Source of the DNA: a virus
DNA length: 64,000 nt
Virus record (IMG/VR): IMGVR_UViG_3300035182_002389
Span: 1 to 64,000 of that record
Direction: 5' to 3' (one strand)
Positions within the stretch are counted from its first letter, which is position 1, and each line of letters opens with the position of its first letter. The notes below the pieces were generated by a model. The model saw nothing but the letters and a program-made list of their open reading frames with translations, made no database searches and was not told where the DNA came from. This document shows, piece after piece, positions 1 through 7,584 of this stretch. Made by a program: the position numbers and the translations under genes.

Positions 1-3
1 CGG

Positions 4-23
4 CCCCCCCCCCCCCCCCCCCC
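4..23. repeat. 20-base poly-C tract
   Basis: An uninterrupted run of about 20 C residues sits at the left edge. No other homopolymer of this length was seen in the window. It could be a real slippage-prone tract or an assembly artefact. It lies just before a partial family A palindromic element. Confidence 0.8.
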
Positions 24-30
24 ACAATAG

Positions 31-80
31 CCCCACCGCAGGTGGTCCGGGAGGGTTTGGGAGGGGCGGACAGCCCCTTC
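31..80. repeat. Partial family A palindromic element
   Basis: The stretch holds CCACCGCAGGTGG followed by CGGGAGGGTTTGGGAGGGG and a GGGGCGGACAGCCCC hairpin. It matches the right half of the family A elements at 3701, 3994 and 11259. The left half is missing here. Confidence 0.7.
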
Positions 81-107
81 CAAGTGAACGCGGAGAAAGG
101 ACGTAGG

Positions 108-224
108 ATGATGTCGGGCCTCGAAACGATCGACGTGCGCCTCGCAACCTGCACGGGCTGGGTGGAGGAAAAGCCCTGCGTCTGCTTCTTGGGCAAGGAC
201 CGGCCTACCATCGTGCGATGGTGA
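108..224 (+). CDS. Hypothetical 38-residue protein
   Basis: A short reading frame begins at a double ATG and follows a GGAGAAAGGA ribosome-binding site. It has no recognisable domain; two cysteines lie near the middle. The stop is followed four bases later by the next GTG start. An upstream in-frame ATG at 42 would read through the palindromic element, so 108 is preferred. Confidence 0.55.
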   Translation: MMSGLETIDVRLATCTGWVEEKPCVCFLGKDRPTIVRW

Positions 225-228
225 GGCG

Positions 229-432
229 GTGAGCGTCTCCGCCGAGATCGTGAGCTGGCTCCGAGAGTGCGCGAAGAACACGAGCGCCTTCGTCGGTCCG
301 AAGAATCGTACGAAGAACCAAGCGATCATCGAGTTCGCTGAGGAGCTGGCTCTGGAGATCGAACGCCGCTGGCCCGAGCCTGTGGCCCCCTACCGAGAGG
401 TGCAGGAAGATGGGAACGCTGAAGGCTCGTGA
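229..432 (+). CDS. Hypothetical protein, 67 aa
   Basis: Small predicted alpha-helical protein with a GTG start. The central segment IIEFAEELALEIERR looks like a charged amphipathic helix. Its 3' end overlaps the next gene by 23 bases, which suggests translational coupling. I recognise no family. Confidence 0.65.
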   Translation: MSVSAEIVSWLRECAKNTSAFVGPKNRTKNQAIIEFAEELALEIERRWPEPVAPYREVQEDGNAEGS

Positions 433-625
433 ACCGGAAGACGTCGAGATGGAGTACGCGCTCGGCCAGCGTCGGTCGGCGAGCGACGAGTGCATGATCT
501 GCACGAGCAACATGGCCGAGGACGGCGTGAAGGTGGACTTCAAGCTCGCCGACGGCTCGAAGGGCTTCTACTGCCGACCGTGCATCCTGCGCCTCGGCCG
601 CGTGCTGAAAGCGAAACTGCTCTAG
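410..625 (+). CDS. Small zinc-ribbon protein, 71 aa
   Basis: Two cysteine pairs, CMIC and CRPC, are about 30 residues apart, as in a small zinc ribbon. An AGGAAG ribosome-binding site lies just before the ATG, inside the end of the previous gene. Similar tiny CxxC proteins recur across the window and are typical of phage and plasmid accessory gene arrays. The function is unknown. Confidence 0.7.
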   Translation: MGTLKAREPEDVEMEYALGQRRSASDECMICTSNMAEDGVKVDFKLADGSKGFYCRPCILRLGRVLKAKLL

Positions 626-633
626 GAGGCCAC

Positions 634-903
634 GTGATAGAGCCGCAGAACGACCGAGAATGCGCCGAGCTGGAAAAGGGCAAACGGCTCCTTGGTTTGC
701 TCGCCGTCGAGCGCGACGCGCAGCTCACCTTCCGGGCCATGGCCCTTGGCTTTCAACAAGCCACTCCCGCAGAGGTTGCTGCGGCCAAGCGCGCCTACAT
801 CGACGCGAACGCGAAGGTGGCCGCTCTCGTGCCCCGCGCGACGGACACTCTCGTCGCCTACTTCAAGATGATCGAGCAGCAGCGCCTCGCGATGCGCCTG
901 TAG
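634..903 (+). CDS. Hypothetical helical protein, 89 aa
   Basis: The GTG start is chosen because a GGAGG site lies five bases upstream. An earlier in-frame ATG at 490 would overlap the preceding gene in a shadow frame. The product is predicted to be almost entirely alpha-helical (AELEKGKRLLGLLAVE and a later KRAYIDANAKVAAL). No known family was recognised. Confidence 0.65.
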   Translation: MIEPQNDRECAELEKGKRLLGLLAVERDAQLTFRAMALGFQQATPAEVAAAKRAYIDANAKVAALVPRATDTLVAYFKMIEQQRLAMRL

Positions 904-913
904 GAGAAGTCCG

Positions 914-1150
914 ATGACCATTCGCAAAATCGACGACGGTGAGGTCTGGCGCAAGAAGGCCATCTGCCGCGACCGTGAGCACAACGTGCCGAGCATGATC
1001 TCGCTTCCTCCGGGCACCTACGAGCACGAGTGCCCGAGCTGCCACAAGCGCACGATCTTCCGCGTCGACAGCACGCAGATGAAGAGCAGCGGTTGGAGCC
1101 TCAAGCTGCCCGAAGACGTGACGAAGACCTACGCTTCGGCGCGGCCATGA
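914..1150 (+). CDS. Small zinc-finger-like protein, 78 aa
   Basis: It contains one CPSCHKR knuckle and an upstream C-x6-H pair, so a single zinc site is plausible. A GGAG site precedes the ATG. The last four bases overlap the start of the next gene. The function is unknown. Confidence 0.65.
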   Translation: MTIRKIDDGEVWRKKAICRDREHNVPSMISLPPGTYEHECPSCHKRTIFRVDSTQMKSSGWSLKLPEDVTKTYASARP

Positions 1151-1359
1151 AGACGGAACTGTTCGGCCCGCACGAGATTTTCATGGGAGGGTTCGCGCTC
1201 GCGGCGGCCATCAGCATGCTGGCGCTCCTCTCGGTAGCAGCGCGCTCCGACAACGTCGCCGTGGTCTGCTGGATCTTCATCGCGCTCCTCAGCCTGATCA
1301 CCTGCGACATCTACTTCTTTCTGCGTCTGAGGGCCGACCGGCCGAAGAGGGCGCCATGA
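1147..1359 (+). CDS. Small membrane protein, two helices, 70 aa
   Basis: The ATG overlaps the upstream stop by four bases. Two hydrophobic segments (residues about 11-31 and 36-58) are followed by a basic C-terminal tail, so it is probably a two-pass inner-membrane protein. Holins and small phage membrane proteins look like this, but nothing identifies it as either. Confidence 0.7.
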   Translation: MKTELFGPHEIFMGGFALAAAISMLALLSVAARSDNVAVVCWIFIALLSLITCDIYFFLRLRADRPKRAP

Positions 1360-1688
1360 GCGACAAGCTGCTCCGAAGAACCGAATACCTCGCGGCCGAG
1401 CAAACGGCACGTGAGAAGGAGCAGGCCGACCGCTTTCGCGCGATGGTCGCCGACGTGGAAGCGTCAGCGGCGGCAGCTACCAATGTCGGCCTGACGAAAC
1501 ACGGTCGCAAAAGCTCGGAGGCGCAACGGACTCCGTCCTGCGTGTGCGGCGCGATCGGCGAGCACGACGACAAGCACGACGCCCACTACTGCCCTGTGAG
1601 CGGTACGTGGCTCGAAGAGTCGTGCGCGGACCGCATGTGCGTGTACTGCTTCAACCGCCCATCCTGCAAGATCCTGGAGACCCCGTGA
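1356..1688 (+). CDS. Cysteine/histidine-rich protein, 110 aa
   Basis: The N-terminal half is a charged helix. The C-terminal half holds CVCGAIGEHDDKHDAHYC and then CVYCFNRPSC, which look like two zinc knuckles. Start and stop overlap both neighbours by four bases. The CxCG-x2-EH pattern recurs in phage proteins of unknown function. Confidence 0.7.
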   Translation: MSDKLLRRTEYLAAEQTAREKEQADRFRAMVADVEASAAAATNVGLTKHGRKSSEAQRTPSCVCGAIGEHDDKHDAHYCPVSGTWLEESCADRMCVYCFNRPSCKILETP

Positions 1689-2137
1689 AGATCAACGTCC
1701 AAGAACGCGTGCGCGAGATTCTCGACCTGCTCGAAGACTTCTCGCCTGGCATCGAGCGCGACGTCCGCATGGAGTGCAAGGAAGACTGGACGGCCGACTA
1801 CGCGATCTTCGCGCTCGACATCGTAGAGCCCTCGGACCACGACGAGCGCCGCTACCTCGACACGTTCCGGTTCATGCGCGACGTTGCCTCCTTCGTACAA
1901 GGGAAAGTGAGCAAGAACGCCATCCTCGCCGTCGGCCGCAACGGCGGCGCTGCTGCGCCGAACGGGACGCTGGTCGTGCACCTTCACGCGCAAAGCAACG
2001 GGTGGGGCGCGGAGATCGAGGTCTATCGCGTGATCCCGAAAGCTCTGAAGGGTGAGTACGTGGCGCCGAAGGTCGCTCCCGAGGTCGAAAAGGTCGCTCC
2101 GAAGCCCAAGAAAAAGGCCTCGAAGAAGAGGGCTTGA
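1685..2137 (+). CDS. Protein with lysine/proline repeat tail, 150 aa
   Basis: The GTG start overlaps the previous stop. The first 115 residues form a mixed alpha/beta domain that I cannot assign. The tail repeats VAPK, VAPEVEK and VAPKPKKK and ends in KKASKKRA, a histone-H1-like basic tail that may bind nucleic acid. Similar tails are on the genes at 53538 and 59425. The stop codon overlaps the -35-like TTGACG of the next promoter region. Confidence 0.7.
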   Translation: MKINVQERVREILDLLEDFSPGIERDVRMECKEDWTADYAIFALDIVEPSDHDERRYLDTFRFMRDVASFVQGKVSKNAILAVGRNGGAAAPNGTLVVHLHAQSNGWGAEIEVYRVIPKALKGEYVAPKVAPEVEKVAPKPKKKASKKRA

Positions 2138-2173
2138 CGGGTCTATAAAGGCGTGTAGTACATGTTTATGGAC
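2134..2173 (+). promoter_or_regulatory. Promoter region with GTACATGTTTATGGAC element
   Basis: TTGACG at 2134 precedes a 16-base element GTACATGTTTATGGAC (2158-2173). The element is identical at 8796-8811 before the VWA gene, and its ACATGTTTATG core recurs at 53149. Each copy lies roughly 40-60 bases upstream of a start codon. It may be a -10 region or an activator site for a shared regulon. Confidence 0.5.
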
Positions 2174-2229
2174 GCGGCGCGCAGGGCGAACATCGCCGGC
2201 TCGCTTTCTCCTTGGATGAAGGAGCCCTC

Positions 2230-2727
2230 GTGAAGACCATTCGCCAGTGCGTGCACGACTACATCCGCGTCCAGATCGCGGACCCGTCCTCCGGCGCGGT
2301 CTGGGAGCGCGACACGCCGACGAGCCTCGCCGGTTTTCGTGACATGGTGATCAACCTCGCGCACGAAGAGCGGTGCGCGCCGATCAACATCGACTACGAT
2401 TGGGACGCAGCCCGGCGCCGAACGATCCTCTCGATGCTGCTGGTCGGCGGCGCTCGGCTGGTGTTTCGCCTGAACCCGGAGAAGGAATACCCGGACGCGC
2501 TTCTCGGGGCAGAGCACGCATCGTTCGACCAGGGCTTTTCGGCGGGCGTTCACGCCGCTGCGAGCATGGCCCTGCGCGCCTACCACGATCAGTCGGACGT
2601 CCGCTTTCGCGACCTCAGCGACGCGATGCTCCTGCGCCTCTTCAAGTGGCAGGAAAATGAAGGCGTCGTCTATCGCTCGAAGCTCCCCGAGAGCTGGGTC
2701 GGGATGGGCGACGAGGTGAAGCCGTGA
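2230..2727 (+). CDS. Hypothetical protein, 165 aa
   Basis: GTG 2230 is preferred over ATG 2212 because AAGGAG lies seven bases upstream of it, as for many genes here. The product is mixed alpha/beta with no recognised motif. It is the first gene after the promoter region at 2134 and overlaps the next gene by four bases. Confidence 0.65.
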   Translation: MKTIRQCVHDYIRVQIADPSSGAVWERDTPTSLAGFRDMVINLAHEERCAPINIDYDWDAARRRTILSMLLVGGARLVFRLNPEKEYPDALLGAEHASFDQGFSAGVHAAASMALRAYHDQSDVRFRDLSDAMLLRLFKWQENEGVVYRSKLPESWVGMGDEVKP

Positions 2728-3113
2728 GCAGCGTCGGCAGGCGCATCAAGCGCGCGATGGACGGTCAGCACAAGATTTCCGTCTGGAGGTCGAAGCGCGA
2801 ACCGTTGCCGCTCTTCCCCGTCTCTCCGAACCCCGAGGCCTACCTCTTCCCGATCGAGTATTGGGCCGAGAGGCAGCTCGATGGGGGCGTCGAGGCGCGC
2901 GGAGGAGGATCGCCGCGTCGCAGAGCGATTGCGGGCCCTGGAGATTCGGGATCGCTGCTTCGCGAGGGGCTCGTCACGCTCCGAAGGGACGACTTGAAAC
3001 TCATCGGCGAAGACGACAAGGCCCGCGCCGATCTCATCGCGCGCATCAAGGAGGTCCTCGGCTCGGACTTCCAACAGGGCGTCCTCGATTCCGCGCCGAA
3101 GAAGGAGCCGTGA
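2724..3113 (+). CDS. Hypothetical protein, 129 aa, possible double frame slip
   Basis: The GTG start overlaps the previous stop. Residues about 53-80 are glycine/arginine-rich and unnatural. The +1 frame of the same stretch (2882-2998) reads as a normal helix containing RRAEEDRRVAERLRALEIRD. Compensating one-base indels at GGGGG near 2884 and GGGG near 2967 would explain this. The function is unknown. Confidence 0.55.
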   Translation: MSSVGRRIKRAMDGQHKISVWRSKREPLPLFPVSPNPEAYLFPIEYWAERQLDGGVEARGGGSPRRRAIAGPGDSGSLLREGLVTLRRDDLKLIGEDDKARADLIARIKEVLGSDFQQGVLDSAPKKEP

Positions 3114-3646
3114 TGCGCTTCTACAAGCACAAGGACCCGAACACCACGTTCGACGCTCCCTCGCACAAATGGCTCGTCGAGGCCGCGCCGGGCAAGTTCT
3201 TCTTCGTCCTCAAGGAGTCGGATCGCCCGACGGCGCCGCCGAACCTCGACACGTTCGACCTCGTGCCCGCAGGGGAGGTGCCGCTGCACGTTCGCAGGCT
3301 CGCAGCTTCGCGGTGGGGCGGTTTCTGCCGGCAAGAGAACGTCGAGCGCATGGCCCGTGTCGACGTGAACAAGCACGGTTTTGGTGTGAACGAGTACGGC
3401 CAGAACCTCCACAAGCCCGCCGAACACGTCCTTCACGCGAACCTGCGACGCGCGAGCTTCGAGAGCCCGTTCCGTTCGGTGTGCCCCGTGTGCGAGCGAG
3501 GACTCTTGCTCGTCGCGCGCCACCCCGAGACCTTCGATCTGGTCGATCGAGATCGCTGCGTCCGCTGCGGGCAGCTCTTCATCTACGAGGACGCGATGAT
3601 CGGCGGCGAGCCCGTACTGAAGATGAAGGCTGGAGAGACGCTATGA
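3113..3646 (+). CDS. Zinc-ribbon protein, 177 aa
   Basis: The ATG overlaps the upstream TGA by one base. The C-terminal third contains CPVCERG and CVRCGQLF about 30 residues apart, a typical four-cysteine zinc ribbon. The N-terminal domain is unassigned and aromatic-rich (WLVEAAPGKFFFVLKE). Such proteins often bind nucleic acid, but the role here is unknown. Confidence 0.75.
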   Translation: MRFYKHKDPNTTFDAPSHKWLVEAAPGKFFFVLKESDRPTAPPNLDTFDLVPAGEVPLHVRRLAASRWGGFCRQENVERMARVDVNKHGFGVNEYGQNLHKPAEHVLHANLRRASFESPFRSVCPVCERGLLLVARHPETFDLVDRDRCVRCGQLFIYEDAMIGGEPVLKMKAGETL

Positions 3647-3858
3647 CCTCCAAGGAAGTGCTGAAGAAGGTCTGCAAGACCTGCAAGGTCGAGTTCGGCG
3701 GGGAGTCTGAGGGGCGCGCCGAGAGCGCCCCTCAGCGGGGGTTCGGGGGCAGAGCCCCCGACGAATGGTGCAGCGGAACGCTGCCTCGGGAGGGTTCGGG
3801 AGGGGCGAGCAGCCCCTTCCGAGCGGGTGAAAAACGTTCGCGTCAGGTGCTGCCGTGA
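3643..3858 (+). CDS. Zinc-knuckle protein truncated by a palindromic element
   Basis: The first 18 residues (ending CKTCKVEF) nearly match the start of the next gene, so the two are tandem duplicates. After residue 19 the frame runs through a 120-base family A element and stops 12 codons beyond it. The original C-terminus is lost. It may be a decaying copy of its neighbour. Confidence 0.6.
   Translation: MTSKEVLKKVCKTCKVEFGGESEGRAESAPQRGFGGRAPDEWCSGTLPREGSGGASSPFRAGEKRSRQVLP
3701..3820 (+). repeat. Family A palindromic element, copy 2
   Basis: It consists of GGGAGTCTGAGGGGCGCGCC, GCGCCCCTCAGCGGGGG, GGGGGCAGAGCCCCC and GAGGGGCGAGCAGCCCC modules, each a short hairpin. It is 120 bases long, a multiple of three, inside the coding region. 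Nearly identical copies are at 3994-4110 and 11259-11374. Confidence 0.85.
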
Positions 3859-4319
3859 CGTCCAGGGAAGTGCTCAAGAAGGTGTGCAAGACCTGCAAGG
3901 TCGAGTTCGTCATCCCGCCAGACATGGAGGCTTTCTACGTCGGCAAAGGTCTGCACCTTCCCGCGCGATGCAAGGCTTGCCGTAAGCCCGGCAGGGAGTC
4001 TGAGGGGCGCGCCGGAAGCGCCCCTCAGCGGGGTTTGGGGCAGAGCCCCAACGAAAGATGCAACGGAACGTTGCCTCGGGAGGGTCTGGGAGGGGCGAGC
4101 AGCCCCTCCCAGGCGCACGAGTGGAGAGAAGAGGCCACCAAGAACAAAGCCCTCATGGCCGCGAACGGTGGCAGGCCGCTCGTTCCGACCGACGCCGAGA
4201 TGGCGCCTGACTGGAAGAAGGGTTGCGAGGTGTGCGGCCAGAAGCCCACGCTACCGCTCACGGGGCTCTGCGGCCCTTGCACCTTCGGCGAGGCTGACAC
4301 GGCAGGCGGCAACTGGTGA
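3855..4319 (+). CDS. Zinc-ribbon protein with in-frame element insertion, 154 aa
   Basis: It is a paralogue of the gene at 3643. Its zinc cysteine pairs are CKTC, CKAC, CEVC and CGPC. Residues about 47-85 are encoded by a 117-base family A element between CKACRKPG and HEWREEATKNKALM, and the frame is kept. Without the insert the protein would be a compact two-ribbon protein of about 115 residues. The function is unknown. Confidence 0.7.
   Translation: MTSREVLKKVCKTCKVEFVIPPDMEAFYVGKGLHLPARCKACRKPGRESEGRAGSAPQRGLGQSPNERCNGTLPREGLGGASSPSQAHEWREEATKNKALMAANGGRPLVPTDAEMAPDWKKGCEVCGQKPTLPLTGLCGPCTFGEADTAGGNW
3994..4110 (+). repeat. Family A palindromic element, copy 3, inside a gene
   Basis: A 117-base copy carries the same modules as the one at 3701 and keeps the host frame open. 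The encoded segment is rich in Gly, Arg, Ser and Pro. Its length is 39 codons exactly. Confidence 0.85.
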
Positions 4320-4329
4320 GGAGGCGATC

Positions 4330-4644
4330 GTGAAGTACAGCGACGAGATGCGCGCGGAGATCAGCAAGGACGCGGTGGGCAAAGTCGTCGAGTCGCTCGA
4401 CTGGTGCCCCGATTTTGTCGGCGGCTATTGGGTGATGGCCTTCAAGGACAACACCGAAATCTGCTTTCGGATGACGGGCGAGCCGATGTACACGCGCGAG
4501 TCGACCAGCGAGCAAGCGAAGAACAAGGTCGTCGAGTCGCTCACGTGGGACGCCGGGGGCCGTGGAGGGGGCTACTGGACCATGAGGCTGAAGGGCGGCG
4601 CGGAGTTCTGGTTTCGGCTTCGCCTGATGGCCGAGCTGGTTTGA
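4330..4644 (+). CDS. Tandem-repeat protein, 104 aa
   Basis: The GTG start follows GAGG. The protein holds two related units of about 32 residues, each beginning KVVESL-x-W and containing GGYW and an aromatic FWFR/ICFR end. It looks like an internally duplicated small beta-rich domain. I do not recognise the family. Confidence 0.7.
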   Translation: MKYSDEMRAEISKDAVGKVVESLDWCPDFVGGYWVMAFKDNTEICFRMTGEPMYTRESTSEQAKNKVVESLTWDAGGRGGGYWTMRLKGGAEFWFRLRLMAELV

Positions 4645-4657
4645 ACGGAGACGATTG

Positions 4658-5431
4658 ATGCCGACGACGAGGAATGACATTCGAGCGTGGCTCAAAGAGG
4701 CGGAGGAAAAAGGAGCGACCCATCTCATCGTCGCGACCGACGACTTCGGCCACGACGACTACCCCATCTACGTGATGCCGGGCGAAGACCCTCACGTGAG
4801 GGCGCAGAGGCTCGGCGATATGCAGAGGGTCATGGAGGTGTACGCGATGCACCTCGACCTCGGAGATCAGCTCGCCGAGCGCCGTTCGTTCCACTACGAG
4901 AGCGCTGAAGAGACCGCCCGCGCCATCTCGGCGGGGATGCCGAAACCGTCTAAAGGACCCACCATGCCAGGCCCCGGCCCCGCCCCGAAGCAGCCCCCTC
5001 CGAAGAAGCCGACCGCCGAGCAGGAGATCGAGACCCTCACGCGCGCGAAGGCGGAGTGGGAAGCCGCCTATCACGGCGCGCGGTCCGAGATCGAAACGAT
5101 GCGGGTCGGCCTCACGATCGCGGAGAACGATCTTGCGAAAGCGCTCGCCAAGAACGCGGACCTCGCGAGCCGCGTCGGCAAGCTCGAACTCGCCCTCCAG
5201 GTCAACAGGGGCGCCGCCACGACGCACAAGGAGATGGTCGAAAAGATGGTCGGGTCCGCTCGCGAGATGATCGAGCAGGCCCAAGCCGTCATCAAGGAGC
5301 AGACCGCCACCATGGCGAGCCAGCGCGAGCAGATCGGCAAGCTGCTCGACATGAACAAGCAGCTCATCGAGATGGCCCCGCGACGCGAGACGCGATCGAC
5401 GCTCGGCAACCCCGTGCTCGGCGAGGAGTGA
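4658..5431 (+). CDS. Phage-type GATHxIV domain protein with coiled coil, 257 aa
   Basis: The N-terminal 90 residues (TRNDIRAWLKEA, GATHLIVATDDF, DDYPIYV) resemble a small domain common in phage hypothetical proteins. A proline-rich linker (PGPGPAPKQPPPKKP) leads to a long coiled coil from about residue 125 to 245. The ATG at 4658 is preferred over the TTG at 4655. The domain's role is not established to my knowledge. Confidence 0.75.
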   Translation: MPTTRNDIRAWLKEAEEKGATHLIVATDDFGHDDYPIYVMPGEDPHVRAQRLGDMQRVMEVYAMHLDLGDQLAERRSFHYESAEETARAISAGMPKPSKGPTMPGPGPAPKQPPPKKPTAEQEIETLTRAKAEWEAAYHGARSEIETMRVGLTIAENDLAKALAKNADLASRVGKLELALQVNRGAATTHKEMVEKMVGSAREMIEQAQAVIKEQTATMASQREQIGKLLDMNKQLIEMAPRRETRSTLGNPVLGEE

Positions 5432-5432
5432 G

Positions 5433-5798
5433 ATGTCCGACGTCGAAATCGTGCACCTTGGTGTCGCCCCCGATCGGGTGAAGAAGCTCGTCGACGAACG
5501 CCTCTACGACACCTACTGGCGCGCGGTCGAACATTTCGGAACGACGGACCTCGTGGTGTTCCTCGAAACGGAGCGCGTCGAAAACGCCGTGAACGTTCTG
5601 CTTCGCAAGACGGTGATCGAGGACTTCGATGCTTCGTCTCGAATCGTGGAGATGATGTCCGTGCCCGCGTCAGAAATGGGTAATCCGTTGGGCGAAGGCG
5701 CGAGCACGTTCTGGTTCGTCGCGATCTTTTCCGACGGCGCGAGCGTCGTGAGGGTCGTGGCAAAACGGTTGAGCGGCGATTCTTCGGTTTCGTCGTAG
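5433..5798 (+). CDS. Hypothetical protein, 121 aa
   Basis: The ATG follows the previous stop by one base (GAGTGAGATG). Mixed alpha/beta product with an N-terminal VEIVHLGVAPDRVKKLVDE segment. No cysteines and no membrane segment. Family unknown. Confidence 0.65.
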   Translation: MSDVEIVHLGVAPDRVKKLVDERLYDTYWRAVEHFGTTDLVVFLETERVENAVNVLLRKTVIEDFDASSRIVEMMSVPASEMGNPLGEGASTFWFVAIFSDGASVVRVVAKRLSGDSSVSS

Positions 5799-5806
5799 GG
5801 TGGGCC

Positions 5807-6541
5807 ATGAACGACATCGAAGCGACCAAGTTCTACATCCGCCACCGTGACGGCTATCCCGAGATGGAGATGCAGGACTGCGCGCGGCGCGGTTTCCACG
5901 CGCTCAACGTCGAGACGGTGCCGTATCACTGGATCGACGACATCGACGACATGAAGGATCTCGGGCCGACCGTCGGCGTGGCCGGGTACATCGGCGACGT
6001 TTGGAAGGCGCTCAAGAAGCTCGGCAAGCCGATTCCGCCCGCCCTCGACTACCCGAAGGAGCTGGAGGAGTTCCTCGGGCGCAAGGTGTGGCCCTCGACG
6101 CTCGGGGAGCTGCGCGGGCGCGTCTCGACGACCTTCGTGAAGCCCGTCGAGCAGAAGGCGTTCTCGGGCTTTCTGTGGAGCCCTGACGGGCAGAGCCGCA
6201 TGCGCCTCGTCGCGCACGACGACGAGACCCCCGTCTGGTGCTCGGAGCCGGTCGAGTTCGTCTCGGAGTATCGAGCATTCATCCTCTACCGGAAGATCGT
6301 CGGCTGCCGTCTCTACAAGGGCGACTGGTCGGTGGTCCCCGCGCGCGCGACGGTCGAGGCCGCCGTCAAGGCGATGGGGAGGAAGGCTCTACACGCCTAC
6401 GCCCTCGACTTCGGGGTCACGCGAGACGGTCGCACGCTGCTCGTCGAGGCCAACGAAGGCTACGCCCTCGGCCACTATGGGCTGCAAGACGTCACGTACG
6501 CGCGAATCCTCTCCGCCCGCTGGCACGAGCTGACCTCGTAG
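5807..6541 (+). CDS. ATP-grasp (R2K-like) ligase, 244 aa
   Basis: The C-terminal half has ATP-grasp features: a lysine in TTFVKPVEQKAFSG, EYRAFILYRKIVG, and the metal-binding strand LLVEANEGYALGHYGL preceded by ALDFGVTRDGRT. This arrangement matches the R2K/DUF4343 ATP-grasp clade found in phages and conflict systems, which is predicted to ligate amino acids or peptides to an unknown carboxylate. A GGTGGG site precedes the ATG. The substrate cannot be read from sequence. Confidence 0.8.
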   Translation: MNDIEATKFYIRHRDGYPEMEMQDCARRGFHALNVETVPYHWIDDIDDMKDLGPTVGVAGYIGDVWKALKKLGKPIPPALDYPKELEEFLGRKVWPSTLGELRGRVSTTFVKPVEQKAFSGFLWSPDGQSRMRLVAHDDETPVWCSEPVEFVSEYRAFILYRKIVGCRLYKGDWSVVPARATVEAAVKAMGRKALHAYALDFGVTRDGRTLLVEANEGYALGHYGLQDVTYARILSARWHELTS

Positions 6542-6550
6542 GAGAAGGCC

Positions 6551-6754
6551 ATGCAGATCAACGTGTCGTGGAAGCTCGGGGCGACGGACGTCGTCAGGAT
6601 CCTGGCTTTCGAGAAGTCGAACCACGGGCGGGCCCTGCCGACCTCTCGCAAGCGGACGATGGAGATCGTTCGCAATCATCTCCGCGCGTACGGCGACGGC
6701 GCTTCGTACGAGGAGATCCAGGACGAAGACGACGCTGCGGCGAAAGGAGCTTGA
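6551..6754 (+). CDS. Hypothetical protein, 67 aa
   Basis: The ATG follows GGAGAAGGCC. A basic N-terminal half is followed by an acidic tail (EEIQDEDDAAAK). No known motif. It lies between the ATP-grasp gene and a string of zinc-ribbon genes. Confidence 0.65.
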   Translation: MQINVSWKLGATDVVRILAFEKSNHGRALPTSRKRTMEIVRNHLRAYGDGASYEEIQDEDDAAAKGA

Positions 6755-6755
6755 G

Positions 6756-6923
6756 ATGAGCGGCAAGAACAAGCCGGGCGCAAAGAAGCCCCGCTGCGAA
6801 ATCTGCAAGACGACCGAGAATGTGACCCTCGCGCCCGACCCCTTCAACGTCGACGTCTATGACGACGCGTCGCCGCGCTACCTGTGCGACGAGTGTCGTT
6901 TGCGACGTCGCGAAGACATCTGA
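6756..6923 (+). CDS. Mini zinc ribbon, 55 aa
   Basis: A short frame begins at the ATG after AAAGGAGCTTGAG. It encodes CEICKTTE, then about 23 residues, then CDECRLRRRED. This is a complete four-cysteine zinc ribbon with a basic N-terminus. It resembles small phage zinc-finger proteins of unknown function. Confidence 0.7.
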   Translation: MSGKNKPGAKKPRCEICKTTENVTLAPDPFNVDVYDDASPRYLCDECRLRRREDI

Positions 6924-6929
6924 GGCCGC

Positions 6930-7154
6930 ATGACCGAACCGAAGACGTTCAAGGCCCATCCGGGATGTCCCCTCTGCGACATCCTCGTCAACCCTCCCCC
7001 GAACGACGCGTCGCTGCCCCTGCACGTCTCGGGCTTCACCCTCGCGCTCATCGCGGTGCAGGAGTTCACGCTCCCCGTGCTCCTCGCGACTCTCTGCCCG
7101 ACCCACGCCGACTTCTACAAGCGCGCTCGCGCGAGCGTCAGCGAGAAGCCGTGA
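6930..7154 (+). CDS. Hypothetical protein, 74 aa
   Basis: It contains an N-terminal CPLC knuckle and a later CPTHADFY, enough for one zinc site. The middle is hydrophobic (LALIAVQEFTLPVLLA) and could be a buried helix or a single membrane pass. The stop overlaps the next ATG. Confidence 0.65.
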   Translation: MTEPKTFKAHPGCPLCDILVNPPPNDASLPLHVSGFTLALIAVQEFTLPVLLATLCPTHADFYKRARASVSEKP

Positions 7155-7480
7155 TGGCCGCCAAGAAAGCGCAGAAGGCCAAAGTTCCTCGGGCGAAGAA
7201 GGTGAAGGAGTACGTCCCCTCTTCGCCGCCCGAGCTGGCTGCGCAGGGTTCGTGCTGCCCGCACTGCGACACGGTGCACAGCTTCCCCATCTACGCCGCA
7301 GGCGTCGAAGACTGGCAACGTAGTCGCCGTCGCGGCGACAGCAACGATCGCTGGATCCCCTGCGGCGCATGGCGCGCGGTTGCGTGCGAGTCGCCCTACG
7401 ATTGCGTCCGATCGCTCCGCAACACGATCGAGAGCATCCAGGCCGACGTGGAGAGCTTGAACGAATGGCGGAGACGATAA
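7154..7480 (+). CDS. Basic zinc-knuckle protein, 108 aa
   Basis: The ATG overlaps the previous TGA by one base. The N-terminus is lysine-rich (AAKKAQKAKVPRAKKVKE), and CCPHCDTVH may bind one zinc. The C-terminal 40 residues form a helix. DNA or RNA binding is plausible from charge alone. Confidence 0.65.
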   Translation: MAAKKAQKAKVPRAKKVKEYVPSSPPELAAQGSCCPHCDTVHSFPIYAAGVEDWQRSRRRGDSNDRWIPCGAWRAVACESPYDCVRSLRNTIESIQADVESLNEWRRR

Positions 7481-7490
7481 TCGCCCGAGG

Positions 7491-7551
7491 ATTCGTGCTT
7501 GGATCGATGGATAACGAATAGTCTTGATCCTTACATCACCTCGTGTAGCAT
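7491..7551 (+). promoter_or_regulatory. Sigma-70-like promoter with upstream inverted repeat
   Basis: TTGATC (7524-7529), a 16-base spacer and TAGCAT (7546-7551) lie in the AT-rich gap before the gene at 7585. The CCTCGTG just before the -10 is shared with the promoter at 16621. ATTCGT (7491-7496) and ACGAAT (7514-7519) form an inverted repeat upstream of the -35 that could be an operator. Confidence 0.6.
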
Positions 7552-7584
7552 CTCGCTATCGAACGGGGCGAAAGGCGGGCGTCG

